DNA of 13,698 bases. Origin: JAUZQZ01 sp964492105 (GTDB lineage Bacteria; Pseudomonadota; Zetaproteobacteria; Mariprofundales; Mariprofundaceae). The notes under the pieces are model-generated. The model saw only the letters and a program-made list of their open reading frames with translations, ran no database searches and had not been told where the DNA came from. This document shows, piece after piece, positions 1 through 8,099 of this stretch. The position numbers were made by a program, and so were the translations under genes. The DNA lies in the NCBI GenBank assembly GCA_964492105.1, contig CAZBJB010000039.1, forward strand, positions 1 to 13,698. The letters are read 5' to 3'. Numbering within the stretch: position 1 is the stretch's first letter; every line of letters begins with the position of its first letter.

Positions 1-42
1 ATCTGGCACATATTCAGGCGTATAAACGGCCATGTTATTTAT

Positions 43-225
43 TTACAGATCCTTAGTGCGGCTGAATAGCTCTGGTGCGTTATCCATCAACTGCTTCTTC
101 CATGCCCCTATCTGGCTGGCGTGAACGCTGTATTCCGAAGTGATCTCAGCTACCGTCTTTTGTCCCTTGATCGCTTCCAGAGCCACCTGCGCTTTCACCG
201 CTTTGCTATAATGTTTTCGTGTCAT
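43..225 (-). pseudogene. IS3-family transposase OrfA, truncated
   Basis: The ATG at 225 is preceded by a good AGGAG ribosome site, so it is preferred over a start further upstream at 252. The 60-residue product begins MTRKHYSKAVKAQVALEA and has the helix-turn-helix typical of IS3-type OrfA (KTVAEITSEYSVHASQIGAWKKQL). In complete relatives the segment ending FSRTKD continues into a charged leucine-zipper region, giving about 90-100 residues. Here the frame hits a stop one codon after FSRTKD. No frameshift site or orfB is visible, so it should not give active transposase. Family assignment is from remembered sequence similarity; the truncation is seen directly. Confidence 0.75.
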
Positions 226-297
226 CCTCTTCTCCTTTCTGGAGAGAAACACTACCCATGAATCTACCTTAAGAACCTGTCCTGAATTTGGGGTCCA
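46..297 (-). mobile_element. IS3-family insertion sequence, left-end remnant
   Basis: This is the 5' end of an IS3-type element read on the minus strand. The outer end reads TGGACCCCAAATTCAGGACA from 297 inward, beginning with the 5'-TG typical of IS3-family termini. The start of the first transposase frame follows about 70 bp further in. The transposase similarity stops near 46-48, so only about 250 bp of the element remains in view. The orfB integrase part, if it survives, is not contiguous here. The element ends 48 bp beyond the holC stop codon, where many relatives have valS. The flanking target duplication cannot be judged because only one end is visible. Confidence 0.75.
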
Positions 298-345
298 CTA
301 TAAATGCTATTACACCGAAGGCTCATTATCGGTGGTGGAAACACC

Positions 346-780
346 TTATTTCTTTCCGCCCAGATATTTTGGGTTCATATCCAGTTGTTGATAACTGCGA
401 AACCGGTCGCGCGAGGCATGCAGCAACGGTTCGCTCCATGCGTCGACAAAATCCACGACCGAAGAGAATCCCGTTAGATCAGGAGGAATTTCACAACTGC
501 CGTTGAACAGTACCTCCGGTTGATTATCACGACATATATCCAGCGCCAGCAAAATAGGATGTTCGGCATTTTCCATCGTATTCTCGCTGGCTACGCCATG
601 TGCCAGAAAGGATTCCGGGTGCACCGTCCACAGACGTTCATCCAGTTTGGCCATAAAGCCGGGATCAGGGCATAAAATGAGCACGTGCGGCGTCAACCGC
701 TCGCGTCGGAGCATCAGACGGGCAATCCCTTCCTCCCGATCCGGATCATCCAGGCGCTCAAAATAAACCTTAGTGTCCAA
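346..780 (-). CDS. holC: DNA polymerase III chi subunit (HolC)
   Basis: The 144-residue product matches the HolC pattern. It has an N-terminal VYFERLDD strand, a middle block LDERLWTVHPESFLAHG (the LDxxLWTxxxxSFLPH signature of the family), then PILLA, the VLFNGSCEIPPDL strand, and a C-terminal RFRSYQQL with a basic tail. HolC binds HolD (psi) and single-stranded-DNA-binding protein, tying the clamp loader to the replication fork. The best start is TTG at 780, because no ATG lies near the expected N-terminus. It overlaps the 3' end of the PAP2 gene by 11 nt, which suggests translational coupling. Length is normal for the family. It is the last gene of the series; a broken IS end lies 48 bp beyond its stop. 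Confidence 0.88.
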   Translation of the reverse strand: MDTKVYFERLDDPDREEGIARLMLRRERLTPHVLILCPDPGFMAKLDERLWTVHPESFLAHGVASENTMENAEHPILLALDICRDNQPEVLFNGSCEIPPDLTGFSSVVDFVDAWSEPLLHASRDRFRSYQQLDMNPKYLGGKK

Positions 781-1498
781 GCCTGCTCTTCCACCCTTTT
801 ATCAGCATCACCAGGGCGGCAATCGGTAGAACCAACGTAAGTGGCTGCGCCGTTGATGGCTGAATATGATAACCTAATCCCAGTACCGCCGCCTCAACAG
901 CAATGGCCAGTCCGATAACCCTCGCACACCATGCGGCCTTTTCCCATCCCGCCACCGGCCACCGTTTCGACCACTGCCAGAATACCCACATCGTAACCAT
1001 GCCCACGACCAGCCCCACGACCACGTCCAGCGGAAAATGAACACCGCCGTAGATGCGGCCATATGCAGCAAGCAAAAACAGGCTCGACATCATCCACGCC
1101 CGCCAGTCACTTCGCTTCCAGATGAGAAAGGCTAACAATGCCATGACACCGCATGACGTGGCGTGACCGGATGGAAACGAATGCGCCGTTAGCGTATTTC
1201 CCAGCACGTGGACATTCGCCAGAACCGCCGGCGGTCTCGGCAGATCAAATATCCGCTTTAACCACTGTGCAATCAGACCCGAGACCGCGAATGCAGCCAG
1301 TGCCGCACCCCCCGAATGCAAGCGGAATAACATGAGCAACGTACACGCCAGCGCCACAACGAGCCCGTCGCCCAAACCACTGACGATGCCAAAGAACGCA
1401 TCGCCTGCGGCATTGTGGTGATCATTGATCAGCCGGAAAATATCATGGGACTGGCTTAACGATTGTATGGCTATTCCTGATGCATGGAAAGCAGTCAT
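770..1498 (-). CDS. PAP2-family membrane phosphatase, possibly undecaprenyl- or lipid-phosphate phosphatase
   Basis: This 242-residue integral membrane protein has all three acid-phosphatase motifs. KRIFDLPRP (K81-x6-R88-P89) is motif 1, PSGH (109-112) is motif 2, and GRIYGGVHFPLD (R148-x5-H154-x3-D158) is motif 3, with glycine in place of the usual serine before the arginine. H112 and H154 would be the catalytic histidines. Hydrophobic segments lie near 43-60, 65-80, 115-128, 136-148, 158-176, 192-210 and 219-234. Such proteins dephosphorylate lipid phosphates in the cytoplasmic membrane, including undecaprenyl pyrophosphate, phosphatidylglycerol phosphate and phosphatidate. The substrate cannot be told from sequence. 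It begins 33 nt after accA, where relatives often have tilS, and has no strong ribosome site. The family is certain, the substrate not. Confidence 0.85.
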   Translation of the reverse strand: MTAFHASGIAIQSLSQSHDIFRLINDHHNAAGDAFFGIVSGLGDGLVVALACTLLMLFRLHSGGAALAAFAVSGLIAQWLKRIFDLPRPPAVLANVHVLGNTLTAHSFPSGHATSCGVMALLAFLIWKRSDWRAWMMSSLFLLAAYGRIYGGVHFPLDVVVGLVVGMVTMWVFWQWSKRWPVAGWEKAAWCARVIGLAIAVEAAVLGLGYHIQPSTAQPLTLVLPIAALVMLIKGWKSRLGH

Positions 1499-1531
1499 AC
1501 ATTGATCATCGCTGGTGTGTAAAGGTCAGGG

Positions 1532-2494
1532 TTAGCTCCCACCCGAGAACCGCCCCAGTTGCCGCAAACGCTGCTGGCGTTGTTCAAGCAGATTGGGCAA
1601 GGGAATTGCGAGGAGTTCAGACATCGCCTTCTCCAGCACGTCGCCCATCAGTACGGCTGCCTGTTCCGTATTGCCATGTGCTCCGCCCATGGGCTCAGGA
1701 ATAATCCCGTCAATCAACGTTAACTCTTCCAGATCCCTGGCCGTTGGTTTCAACGCTTCAGCAGCCTGCTCTGCGTATTTCCTGTCATGCCACAGAATAG
1801 CGGCGCAACCCTCCGGCGATATCACGGAATAGGTGGTAAACTCCTGCATGTACAGGCGGTCGCCAACACCAATGGCCAATGCGCCACCGGACCACCCTTC
1901 GCCAATCACCGTGCAAATCACCGGCACCCTGAGGCCTGAAAGCTCCATCAAGTTCCGGGCAATCGCCTCACTTTGACCTCTTTCCTCCGCATCAACGCCA
2001 GGCCATGCGCCCGCCGTGTCAATAAAGGTCATGATCGGCATTTCAAAACGCTCGGCCAACTGGAATAAACGAAGCGCCTTGCGGTACCCTTCCGGTCGGG
2101 GCATCCCAAAATTGCGGCGGAGCTTTTCCTTGGTATCACGACCCTTCTGATGCCCGACAAGCATCACGGCATGTTCGCGAAAGCAGGCCATGCCCCCCAC
2201 AATCGCACCATCATCACCAAATGCCCGATCCCCATGCAATTCATGAAAACCGTCAAACATCAGGGGTATGTAATCGAGAAAATAAGGCCTGTCAGGGTGG
2301 CGCGCCAATTGCGCTGTTTGCCAGCGATCTACTTTGGCATACGTCTGCCTGATGAGCTTGTCACGCTTCATGCTCAACTTCTCTATTTCTTCGGCAATAT
2401 TCACGCCAGTATCTTCGCCCATACCGGACAGTTCTTCGATTGCCGAAGTCAGTTCGGCAATGGGGCGTTCGAAATCCAGATAACTACGCGGCAT
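1532..2494 (-). CDS. accA: Acetyl-CoA carboxylase carboxyltransferase subunit alpha
   Basis: The 320-residue product aligns with AccA throughout, from the N-terminal LDFERPIAEL through ELHGDRAFGDD, HQKGRDTKEK, NFGMPRPEGYRKALRL and YSVISPEGCAAILW to IIPEPMGGAHGN. With AccD it forms the carboxyltransferase that moves the carboxyl group from biotin to acetyl-CoA, giving malonyl-CoA for fatty-acid synthesis. The ATG at 2494 follows a strong AAAGGAG and overlaps the end of dnaE by 11 nt. The dnaE-accA order is common in proteobacteria. Oddities: the near-invariant DTPGAYPGxGAEERG reads DTAGAWPGVDAEERG (159-173), and GEGGSGGALAIG reads GEGWSGG at 198-204. The frame stays open and the rest is conserved, so it is probably functional rather than decaying. 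Confidence 0.96.
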   Translation of the reverse strand: MPRSYLDFERPIAELTSAIEELSGMGEDTGVNIAEEIEKLSMKRDKLIRQTYAKVDRWQTAQLARHPDRPYFLDYIPLMFDGFHELHGDRAFGDDGAIVGGMACFREHAVMLVGHQKGRDTKEKLRRNFGMPRPEGYRKALRLFQLAERFEMPIMTFIDTAGAWPGVDAEERGQSEAIARNLMELSGLRVPVICTVIGEGWSGGALAIGVGDRLYMQEFTTYSVISPEGCAAILWHDRKYAEQAAEALKPTARDLEELTLIDGIIPEPMGGAHGNTEQAAVLMGDVLEKAMSELLAIPLPNLLEQRQQRLRQLGRFSGGS

Positions 2495-5400
2495 ATTGTC
2501 TCCTTTGCTCCCTCCTTCCTCGTTGCCTTTCTATCTGCTTTGGCTGCCATGGACGACAAAGAAGATGGACACCATCCACGCCAAACCACGCCCGGAGTGT
2601 CTGTTTCACCTCCTTGTTCCAGCGCAGCGACAAACCTGATGAGAGCTCCGCCTGACTTCCATCAGCAAGGCGAAGATGAAACGAGACCTTCGCACCGCCC
2701 GGATTTTCGTCCGCCAGCCTCCTGAAGCGGGTAATGGCCGCCTCATCCCATGCCAGTGCGCTTGCCGCAATACGAATACATGCAAGCTGATCGGCCAGGA
2801 CGGATTCCAGCGGTTCAAGGGCCTCCGCCACGAGCGATAACTCGTCGCGTGATCGATCCACACGCACAGCCGCCAGCAATGCCCGCTCCCCATCAAGGCA
2901 TTCCAATGCCTCCTGATACAATTTAGAAAAACAAACCATTTCAGCACTGGCATGTAAATCCTCGACCTGAACAAAAGCCATGGTACCGCGGGAACCATGA
3001 TGCGTGCGTATGCTGCTCACACCCACGGCGGTCACCACCCTGGTACCATCCGAAAGTTGTTTCACATCCTCCAGGTTGACATTAGCCAGTCCCTCCACAT
3101 GGCCCAGATATTCCTCCAGCGGATGTCCGGTCAGATAGAAACCCAGCACTTCACGTTCGTGCTTCAGGCATTCGCCCATGCCCCATGGCTGTACATCAGG
3201 AAATCCTTCCTTCACGCCTCGTGGCTCAACGACTTCAAACAGCGCGGATTGATGCGCTTCCGCCTCATGCCGCTTGCGCGCCACGCGATCCACCGCCTCA
3301 CCGATCCCCTCCAGAGCTGCACGGATATGCGGGATCAGACCTTCAAAAGCTCCTGCCTTAATTAAGGCTTCGGCCATACGCTTGTTAAATACGCGTGAGG
3401 GAAGACGGACGCATACATCCTCAAAGGAGGAAAAAACACCTGTGCCATCACGTACGCGTACCAACGCACGCACCGCCGCTTCTCCGACGCCTTTTACCGC
3501 ACCCAAACCAAAACGAATGGCCTGCTTGCCTTCCGGAATAAATTCCCAATTGGAGGTGTTTACGTGGGGTGGAAGAATCGGGATGTTCATGTTCCGGCAA
3601 TCCGCGATGAGATTACAGACCTTATCGCTGTTTCCCATATCGCAGGATAGTGTGGCTGCCATAAATATCTGGGGAAAATGAGCCTTTAAGTATGCCGTCT
3701 GATACGCAATCAGTGCATACGCGGCTGAATGGGACTTATTAAAACCATAACCGGCGAATTTCTCCATTAAATCAAAAATTTGCTTCGCCCTGTCAGCAGG
3801 GATCTTTTTATGTTCAGCCCCCTGCATAAAAATTTTACGCTGTTTGGCCATTTCCTCGGGCTTTTTCTTACCCATGGCACGGCGTAATACATCGGCCTGA
3901 CCCAGGGTATAACCGGCCAGCACCTGAGCAATTTGCATCACCTGTTCCTGATATAAAATGATACCGTTGGTTTCCTGTAAAACAGGCTTTAACCTGGGTA
4001 ATAAATAGACGATTTCTTTCCGCCCGTGTTTGCATTCGATGAAATCATCTACCATACCGGATTCCAACGGCCCAGGTCGGTACAAGGCGACCAATGCGAT
4101 GATATCTTCAAAACAATCCGGTTTCAGGCGGACAAGCAGATCACGCATGCCGGATGATTCCACCTGGAATACAGCAGCGGTACTGGCTTCCTGTAACAGC
4201 CGGAATGTTGCCGGATCATCCATTGGAATAGTACTGATATCAAAACCGGCATGCTCATCATGCCGACGAATCAAGCGGCAGGTCATGTCGATCACGGTCA
4301 GGGTTTTCAACCCCAAAAAATCGAACTTGACCAAACCAACCTTTTCAACACATTTCATGTCCCATTGCACCACCGCGCCTTCTTCATGCGGTTCCTTGTA
4401 CAAAGGCGCGGTTTCCACCAGCGCATCACGGCCAATCACCACGCCCGCGGCATGTTTTCCCGCATGCCGGTGCAATCCTTCCAGTCGACGGGCAATATCA
4501 AACAGTTGAGCTACCTTATCATCATTGTCCAACATGGCCTTCAGACGCGGTTCGGTCGCCAACGCCTTGTCCAGGGTCATCTTCAGATCGACAGGAATTA
4601 ATTTGGCTATGGCATTCACCTTGCTCAGCGCCATACCCATGGCACGCCCCACATCGCGCACAACGGCCCTGGCCTTCATTGAGCCATACGTGATGATTTG
4701 GGCCACCTGATCGGCACCATATTTCCCGGTAACATAGCGAATCACCTCATCGCGCCGGTTCATACAAAAATCAATGTCGAAATCCGGCATTGAAATACGC
4801 TCGGGATTAAGGAATCGTTCAAAAAGCAAGCCGTAACGGATCGGATCCAGATCGGTAATACCAAGGCAATAGGCGGTAATGGAGCCGGCCCCCGAACCTC
4901 GTCCCGGTCCGACCGGAATTTCATGCGCTCTGGCCCACCGGATGAAGTCCGCCACAATGAGAAAATAGCCGGGGAAGCCCATCTGTTTGATGATACCCAA
5001 TTCAAAATCCAGCCGTTGCTCATAGACCTTGCGATCCGCACCGGGTGAACCCGCGACAATCGTCGGCCAGCGCATGTCCAGGCCTTCCTTTGCCTGCGCG
5101 CGCATATATGCTTTCAGATCCATGCCGTCCGGTGGTTGAAAATCAGGCAGCTGATACTGGCCAAACTGCATATCCACATTGCACCGGCTGGCGATGTGCA
5201 GGCTGTTCTCCAGCGCCTCCGGCACATCCTCGAACAATTCAAGCATTTCTTTATGCGATTTCAGATAATGTTCCGGCGTATAGTGGCTGCCGATTTCATC
5301 CGCCAGCACCCTCCCCCTCCCGATCGCCAACATGGTCTCGAATGCGTGGAAATCCTCCCGAACAAGAAAATGCGCATTGTTGGTGGCTACAAGCCCCGTC

Positions 5401-6002
5401 CCCGTATCATGCGCCAGGTCAATGAGTTGGCGATTCAAAGGCTCCTGGCCTGTGATACCGTGACGCTGTAACTCAATGAAGAAATGATGGTGGGGAAAGA
5501 TTTCGGCGTATGCCAGCACAGCCTGCCGGGCAAGATCGTGATGCCCACGCCTCAGGTGCCGTTCAATCTCGCCATTCCAGCCCGAGGATAGTGCAATCAG
5601 CCCCTCGCCATACTGACGTAGCAGGGCTTTATCGACGCGTGGTTTGTAGTAAAAGCCCTGCAAGTAACTGATGGAGACCAGGCGCATCAGGTTATGCCAG
5701 CCGTGATTGTTGCGCGCAAGCAGCAACAGTTGTGGATATTTCGGCCCGCGTGGCCCGGTACTGACCTTCTGCCTGTAGTCATCGCAGAGAAACATCTCGC
5801 AACCCAGTACCGGCTTGATGCCCCGGCGCATGGCCTCGCTGTAGAATTCGACCGCACCAAACAGGTTCCCATGGTCGGTCAGGGCAATAGCGGGTTGCCG
5901 CAATGCCGCAGCCTTATCCAGCATCGCAGAAACAGACATCGCGCCCGCCAACAGGGAAAAGTCGGAATGCACATGGAGGTGAGCAAAAGGTGAAAACTGC
6001 AT
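2484..6002 (-). CDS. dnaE: DNA polymerase III alpha subunit, replicative polymerase
   Basis: This 1172-residue product is the catalytic subunit of the chromosomal replicase. An N-terminal PHP domain occupies about 1-280 (HLHVHSD at 8-14, TDHGNL at 42-47). The polymerase core has GPGRGSGAGS, then PDFDIDF at 406-412 with catalytic D409 and D411, and the third aspartate D561 in KFDFLGLKTL. AGKHAAGVVI and GYGFNKSHSAAYA are also intact. A helix-hairpin-helix segment (LGAVKGVGEAAV), a clamp-binding motif QSALF (918-922) and an OB-fold region follow. Length is close to the roughly 1160 residues of E. coli DnaE. There is no intein. The ATG at 6002 is preferred; a TTG two codons upstream is possible and neither has a strong ribosome site. 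The PHP domain keeps more metal ligands than E. coli DnaE, but has N209 where aspartate is usual. Confidence 0.97.
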   Translation of the reverse strand: MQFSPFAHLHVHSDFSLLAGAMSVSAMLDKAAALRQPAIALTDHGNLFGAVEFYSEAMRRGIKPVLGCEMFLCDDYRQKVSTGPRGPKYPQLLLLARNNHGWHNLMRLVSISYLQGFYYKPRVDKALLRQYGEGLIALSSGWNGEIERHLRRGHHDLARQAVLAYAEIFPHHHFFIELQRHGITGQEPLNRQLIDLAHDTGTGLVATNNAHFLVREDFHAFETMLAIGRGRVLADEIGSHYTPEHYLKSHKEMLELFEDVPEALENSLHIASRCNVDMQFGQYQLPDFQPPDGMDLKAYMRAQAKEGLDMRWPTIVAGSPGADRKVYEQRLDFELGIIKQMGFPGYFLIVADFIRWARAHEIPVGPGRGSGAGSITAYCLGITDLDPIRYGLLFERFLNPERISMPDFDIDFCMNRRDEVIRYVTGKYGADQVAQIITYGSMKARAVVRDVGRAMGMALSKVNAIAKLIPVDLKMTLDKALATEPRLKAMLDNDDKVAQLFDIARRLEGLHRHAGKHAAGVVIGRDALVETAPLYKEPHEEGAVVQWDMKCVEKVGLVKFDFLGLKTLTVIDMTCRLIRRHDEHAGFDISTIPMDDPATFRLLQEASTAAVFQVESSGMRDLLVRLKPDCFEDIIALVALYRPGPLESGMVDDFIECKHGRKEIVYLLPRLKPVLQETNGIILYQEQVMQIAQVLAGYTLGQADVLRRAMGKKKPEEMAKQRKIFMQGAEHKKIPADRAKQIFDLMEKFAGYGFNKSHSAAYALIAYQTAYLKAHFPQIFMAATLSCDMGNSDKVCNLIADCRNMNIPILPPHVNTSNWEFIPEGKQAIRFGLGAVKGVGEAAVRALVRVRDGTGVFSSFEDVCVRLPSRVFNKRMAEALIKAGAFEGLIPHIRAALEGIGEAVDRVARKRHEAEAHQSALFEVVEPRGVKEGFPDVQPWGMGECLKHEREVLGFYLTGHPLEEYLGHVEGLANVNLEDVKQLSDGTRVVTAVGVSSIRTHHGSRGTMAFVQVEDLHASAEMVCFSKLYQEALECLDGERALLAAVRVDRSRDELSLVAEALEPLESVLADQLACIRIAASALAWDEAAITRFRRLADENPGGAKVSFHLRLADGSQAELSSGLSLRWNKEVKQTLRAWFGVDGVHLLCRPWQPKQIERQRGRREQRRQYAA

Positions 6003-6046
6003 GCCCAAAGCCTAGGAGCCTGCCGGACTTAGGGGAAGCATAACGA

Positions 6047-6922
6047 TCATCCCAATAATGCCAGCATCCGTTGTCCCAGCAAGGCAGGATTATGTTCAAC
6101 GATCACGCCCGCAGCTTCAAGCGCCGTGAATTTTGCCTCCGCCGTACCCTTGCCGCCGGAAATAATGGCCCCGGCATGCCCCATGCGCTTGCCTTTGGGC
6201 GCAGTCGCCCCGGCAATGAAGGCAACCACCGGTTTGCTTACATGTTCACGGATGTATTCGGCGGCACGTTCCTCGTCGGAACCCCCAATCTCACCGATCA
6301 TCACCACACCCCCGGTTTGCGCATCAGCCTCGAACAGTTTCAGGGCACCGATAAAATCCATGCCGTGAATCGGATCCCCGCCCATGCCGATGCAGGTACT
6401 CTGGCCAAGACCCGTTTTGGTCAGTTGCGCCACCGCCTCGTACGTTAGCGTACCGGAACGCGAAATCACACCCACCCGCCCACGTTGGTGAATATGCCCC
6501 GGCATAATGCCAATTTTGCTCTCGCCCGGCGTGATGATTCCCGGACAATTGGGGCCAATGAGTATGGGCTGATGCCGCATGCTTCTCAAATGCGCCTTGA
6601 CTTTCAGCATATCCAGCACAGGAATCCCTTCGGTGATGCAGGCAATCAGACGCAGCCCCGCATCCGCGGCTTCGACGATGGCATCCGCGGCGAAACGCGG
6701 TGGCACAAAAATGGCGCTGGCTTCAGCGCCCGCTTCCCTGACCGCATCAGCCACCCGATTAAAGACCGGTCGATTCAGATGTATCTGACCGCCCTTGCCT
6801 GGCGTCACGCCGCCAACAAAGTTCGTACCGCAGGCAATCATCTGTTCCGAGTGGAATGTCCCCTGCCTGCCAGTGAATCCCTGGCAGATAACGCGCGTAT
6901 TTTTATCCAGTAACACACTCAT
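6047..6922 (-). CDS. sucD: Succinate-CoA ligase (ADP-forming) subunit alpha
   Basis: The 291-residue product has the Rossmann-type CoA-binding start QGFTGRQGTFH (14-24) and the GPNCPGII loop. SRSGTLTYE (154-162), IGEIGG and the phosphohistidine motif GHAGAI follow, with H249 as the residue phosphorylated during catalysis (E. coli H246). With SucC it converts succinyl-CoA, ADP and phosphate to succinate, ATP and CoA in the TCA cycle. Its ATG shares an ATGA overlap (4 nt) with the sucC stop codon, the usual coupling for an equimolar heteromer. The following dnaE start lies 44 nt away with no obvious terminator between. Confidence 0.97.
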   Translation of the reverse strand: MSVLLDKNTRVICQGFTGRQGTFHSEQMIACGTNFVGGVTPGKGGQIHLNRPVFNRVADAVREAGAEASAIFVPPRFAADAIVEAADAGLRLIACITEGIPVLDMLKVKAHLRSMRHQPILIGPNCPGIITPGESKIGIMPGHIHQRGRVGVISRSGTLTYEAVAQLTKTGLGQSTCIGMGGDPIHGMDFIGALKLFEADAQTGGVVMIGEIGGSDEERAAEYIREHVSKPVVAFIAGATAPKGKRMGHAGAIISGGKGTAEAKFTALEAAGVIVEHNPALLGQRMLALLG

Positions 6923-8079
6923 TGCAGCAATCCCGCAGCCATCCTCGCCGCCTCGTCCGGATCGGCTGCCCAGCGTACATCCAGCCCGGCATCCGTGACG
7001 ATTCCTCGGCCTGCCTGTTCATTGGTACCCACCAGCCGCATCACCACCGGCACATTCACCGGACGGGTTTTAATTGCCTCAACCAGACCATTGGCAATGA
7101 TATCACAGCGCACAATGCCACCAAAGATATTCACCAATACCACCTTCACGTGCGCATCGGCAAACAATAATTTGAAGGCCTCGGTGACGGCCTCCACCGT
7201 TACGCTACCGCCGACATCGAGGAAGTTGGCGGGTTTCGCACCCTTGATTTGAATCATATCCATGGTCGCCATCGCCAGTCCGGCGCCATTGACCATACAG
7301 CCGATAGCACCATCCAGTACAATATAATTCAGACCAAATTGAGCGGCTTCGGTCTCACGCGGATCCTCCTCATCGGCATCGCGCATGGCCGAGACTTCCT
7401 GCTGGCGATAAAGCGCGTTATCATCGAAGGCCATCTTGGCATCAAGTGCTACCAGATTGCCGGATACCGTCCGCACCAGTGGGTTCAGTTCCAGGAGACT
7501 GCAATCGCGTTCGATAAATGTCCGGTACAAGTCTTCCGCCAGCCCCCGAAATTCCGTCGAGGTCTTACCCGATAGCCCAAGCATTTCCGTCATGGCGACA
7601 CAATCCGCATCGGTGATCCCCTGACCCGTCGCAATGGGCCGGGTCAGAATCCTTTCGGGCGATTTGGCCGCCACATCCTCGATCTCCATGCCACCGGCGG
7701 GGCTGACCACAAAAGAAACCGTTTCCGATTCACGATCCACAAGCAGCGCGAGGTAATACTCGCCGGCGATCTTCACCCCTTCCTCGACATAAATCTTCCG
7801 CACCTTTTTTCCGGTGACCCCGGTCTGTTTGGTTACTAATACCGACCCCAATAAATTCGTTGCCGCCTGTTTTACCTCGTCAACGGATTTGCACACGCGC
7901 ACGCCTCCCGCTTTGCCACGCCCTCCGGCATGAATCTGCGCCTTGACCACCCATATTGATCCGCCCAGTTCATCCGCCGTGGCCACGGCACTTTCAGGCG
8001 ACGTTATCAAAATGCCACGGGGCATTGGCACACCGAAAGACCGCAGGATCCCCTTCGCCTGATATTCGTGGATGTTCAA
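6919..8079 (-). CDS. sucC: Succinate-CoA ligase (ADP-forming) subunit beta
   Basis: The product is 386 residues if translation begins at the TTG at 8079, giving the canonical N-terminus NIHEYQAKGILRSFGVP. This is close to the 388 residues of E. coli SucC. The TTG has an AGGAG ribosome site at 8088-8092 with ideal 8-nt spacing. The open frame continues upstream to 8241, but that part overlaps mdh and has no homologous character. An ATP-grasp domain is visible (VVKAQIHAGGRGKAGGV; LLELNPLV; DAKMAFDDNA), followed by the C-terminal ligase half (DVGGSVTVEAV; VNIFGGIVRCD). It binds nucleotide and pairs with SucD. An ATG lying 5 nt before the TTG in another frame encodes only Met-Thr-stop, and its stop overlaps the TTG. 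Confidence 0.95.
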   Translation of the reverse strand: MNIHEYQAKGILRSFGVPMPRGILITSPESAVATADELGGSIWVVKAQIHAGGRGKAGGVRVCKSVDEVKQAATNLLGSVLVTKQTGVTGKKVRKIYVEEGVKIAGEYYLALLVDRESETVSFVVSPAGGMEIEDVAAKSPERILTRPIATGQGITDADCVAMTEMLGLSGKTSTEFRGLAEDLYRTFIERDCSLLELNPLVRTVSGNLVALDAKMAFDDNALYRQQEVSAMRDADEEDPRETEAAQFGLNYIVLDGAIGCMVNGAGLAMATMDMIQIKGAKPANFLDVGGSVTVEAVTEAFKLLFADAHVKVVLVNIFGGIVRCDIIANGLVEAIKTRPVNVPVVMRLVGTNEQAGRGIVTDAGLDVRWAADPDEAARMAAGLLQ

Positions 8080-8099
8080 GTCATTTACTCCTGAGGGAT

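Noticed and set aside
315..345. Possible terminator after holC (GGTG-TTTCCA-CCACC)
   Set aside because: The stem is very short and not followed by a run of T on the minus strand.
2150..2725. 191-codon plus-strand open frame
   Set aside because: It is antisense to the accA-dnaE junction, both strongly supported, and its translation has no recognisable domain.
4030..4509. 159-codon plus-strand open frame
   Set aside because: It lies antisense inside the conserved dnaE polymerase core and shows no ribosome site or family signature.
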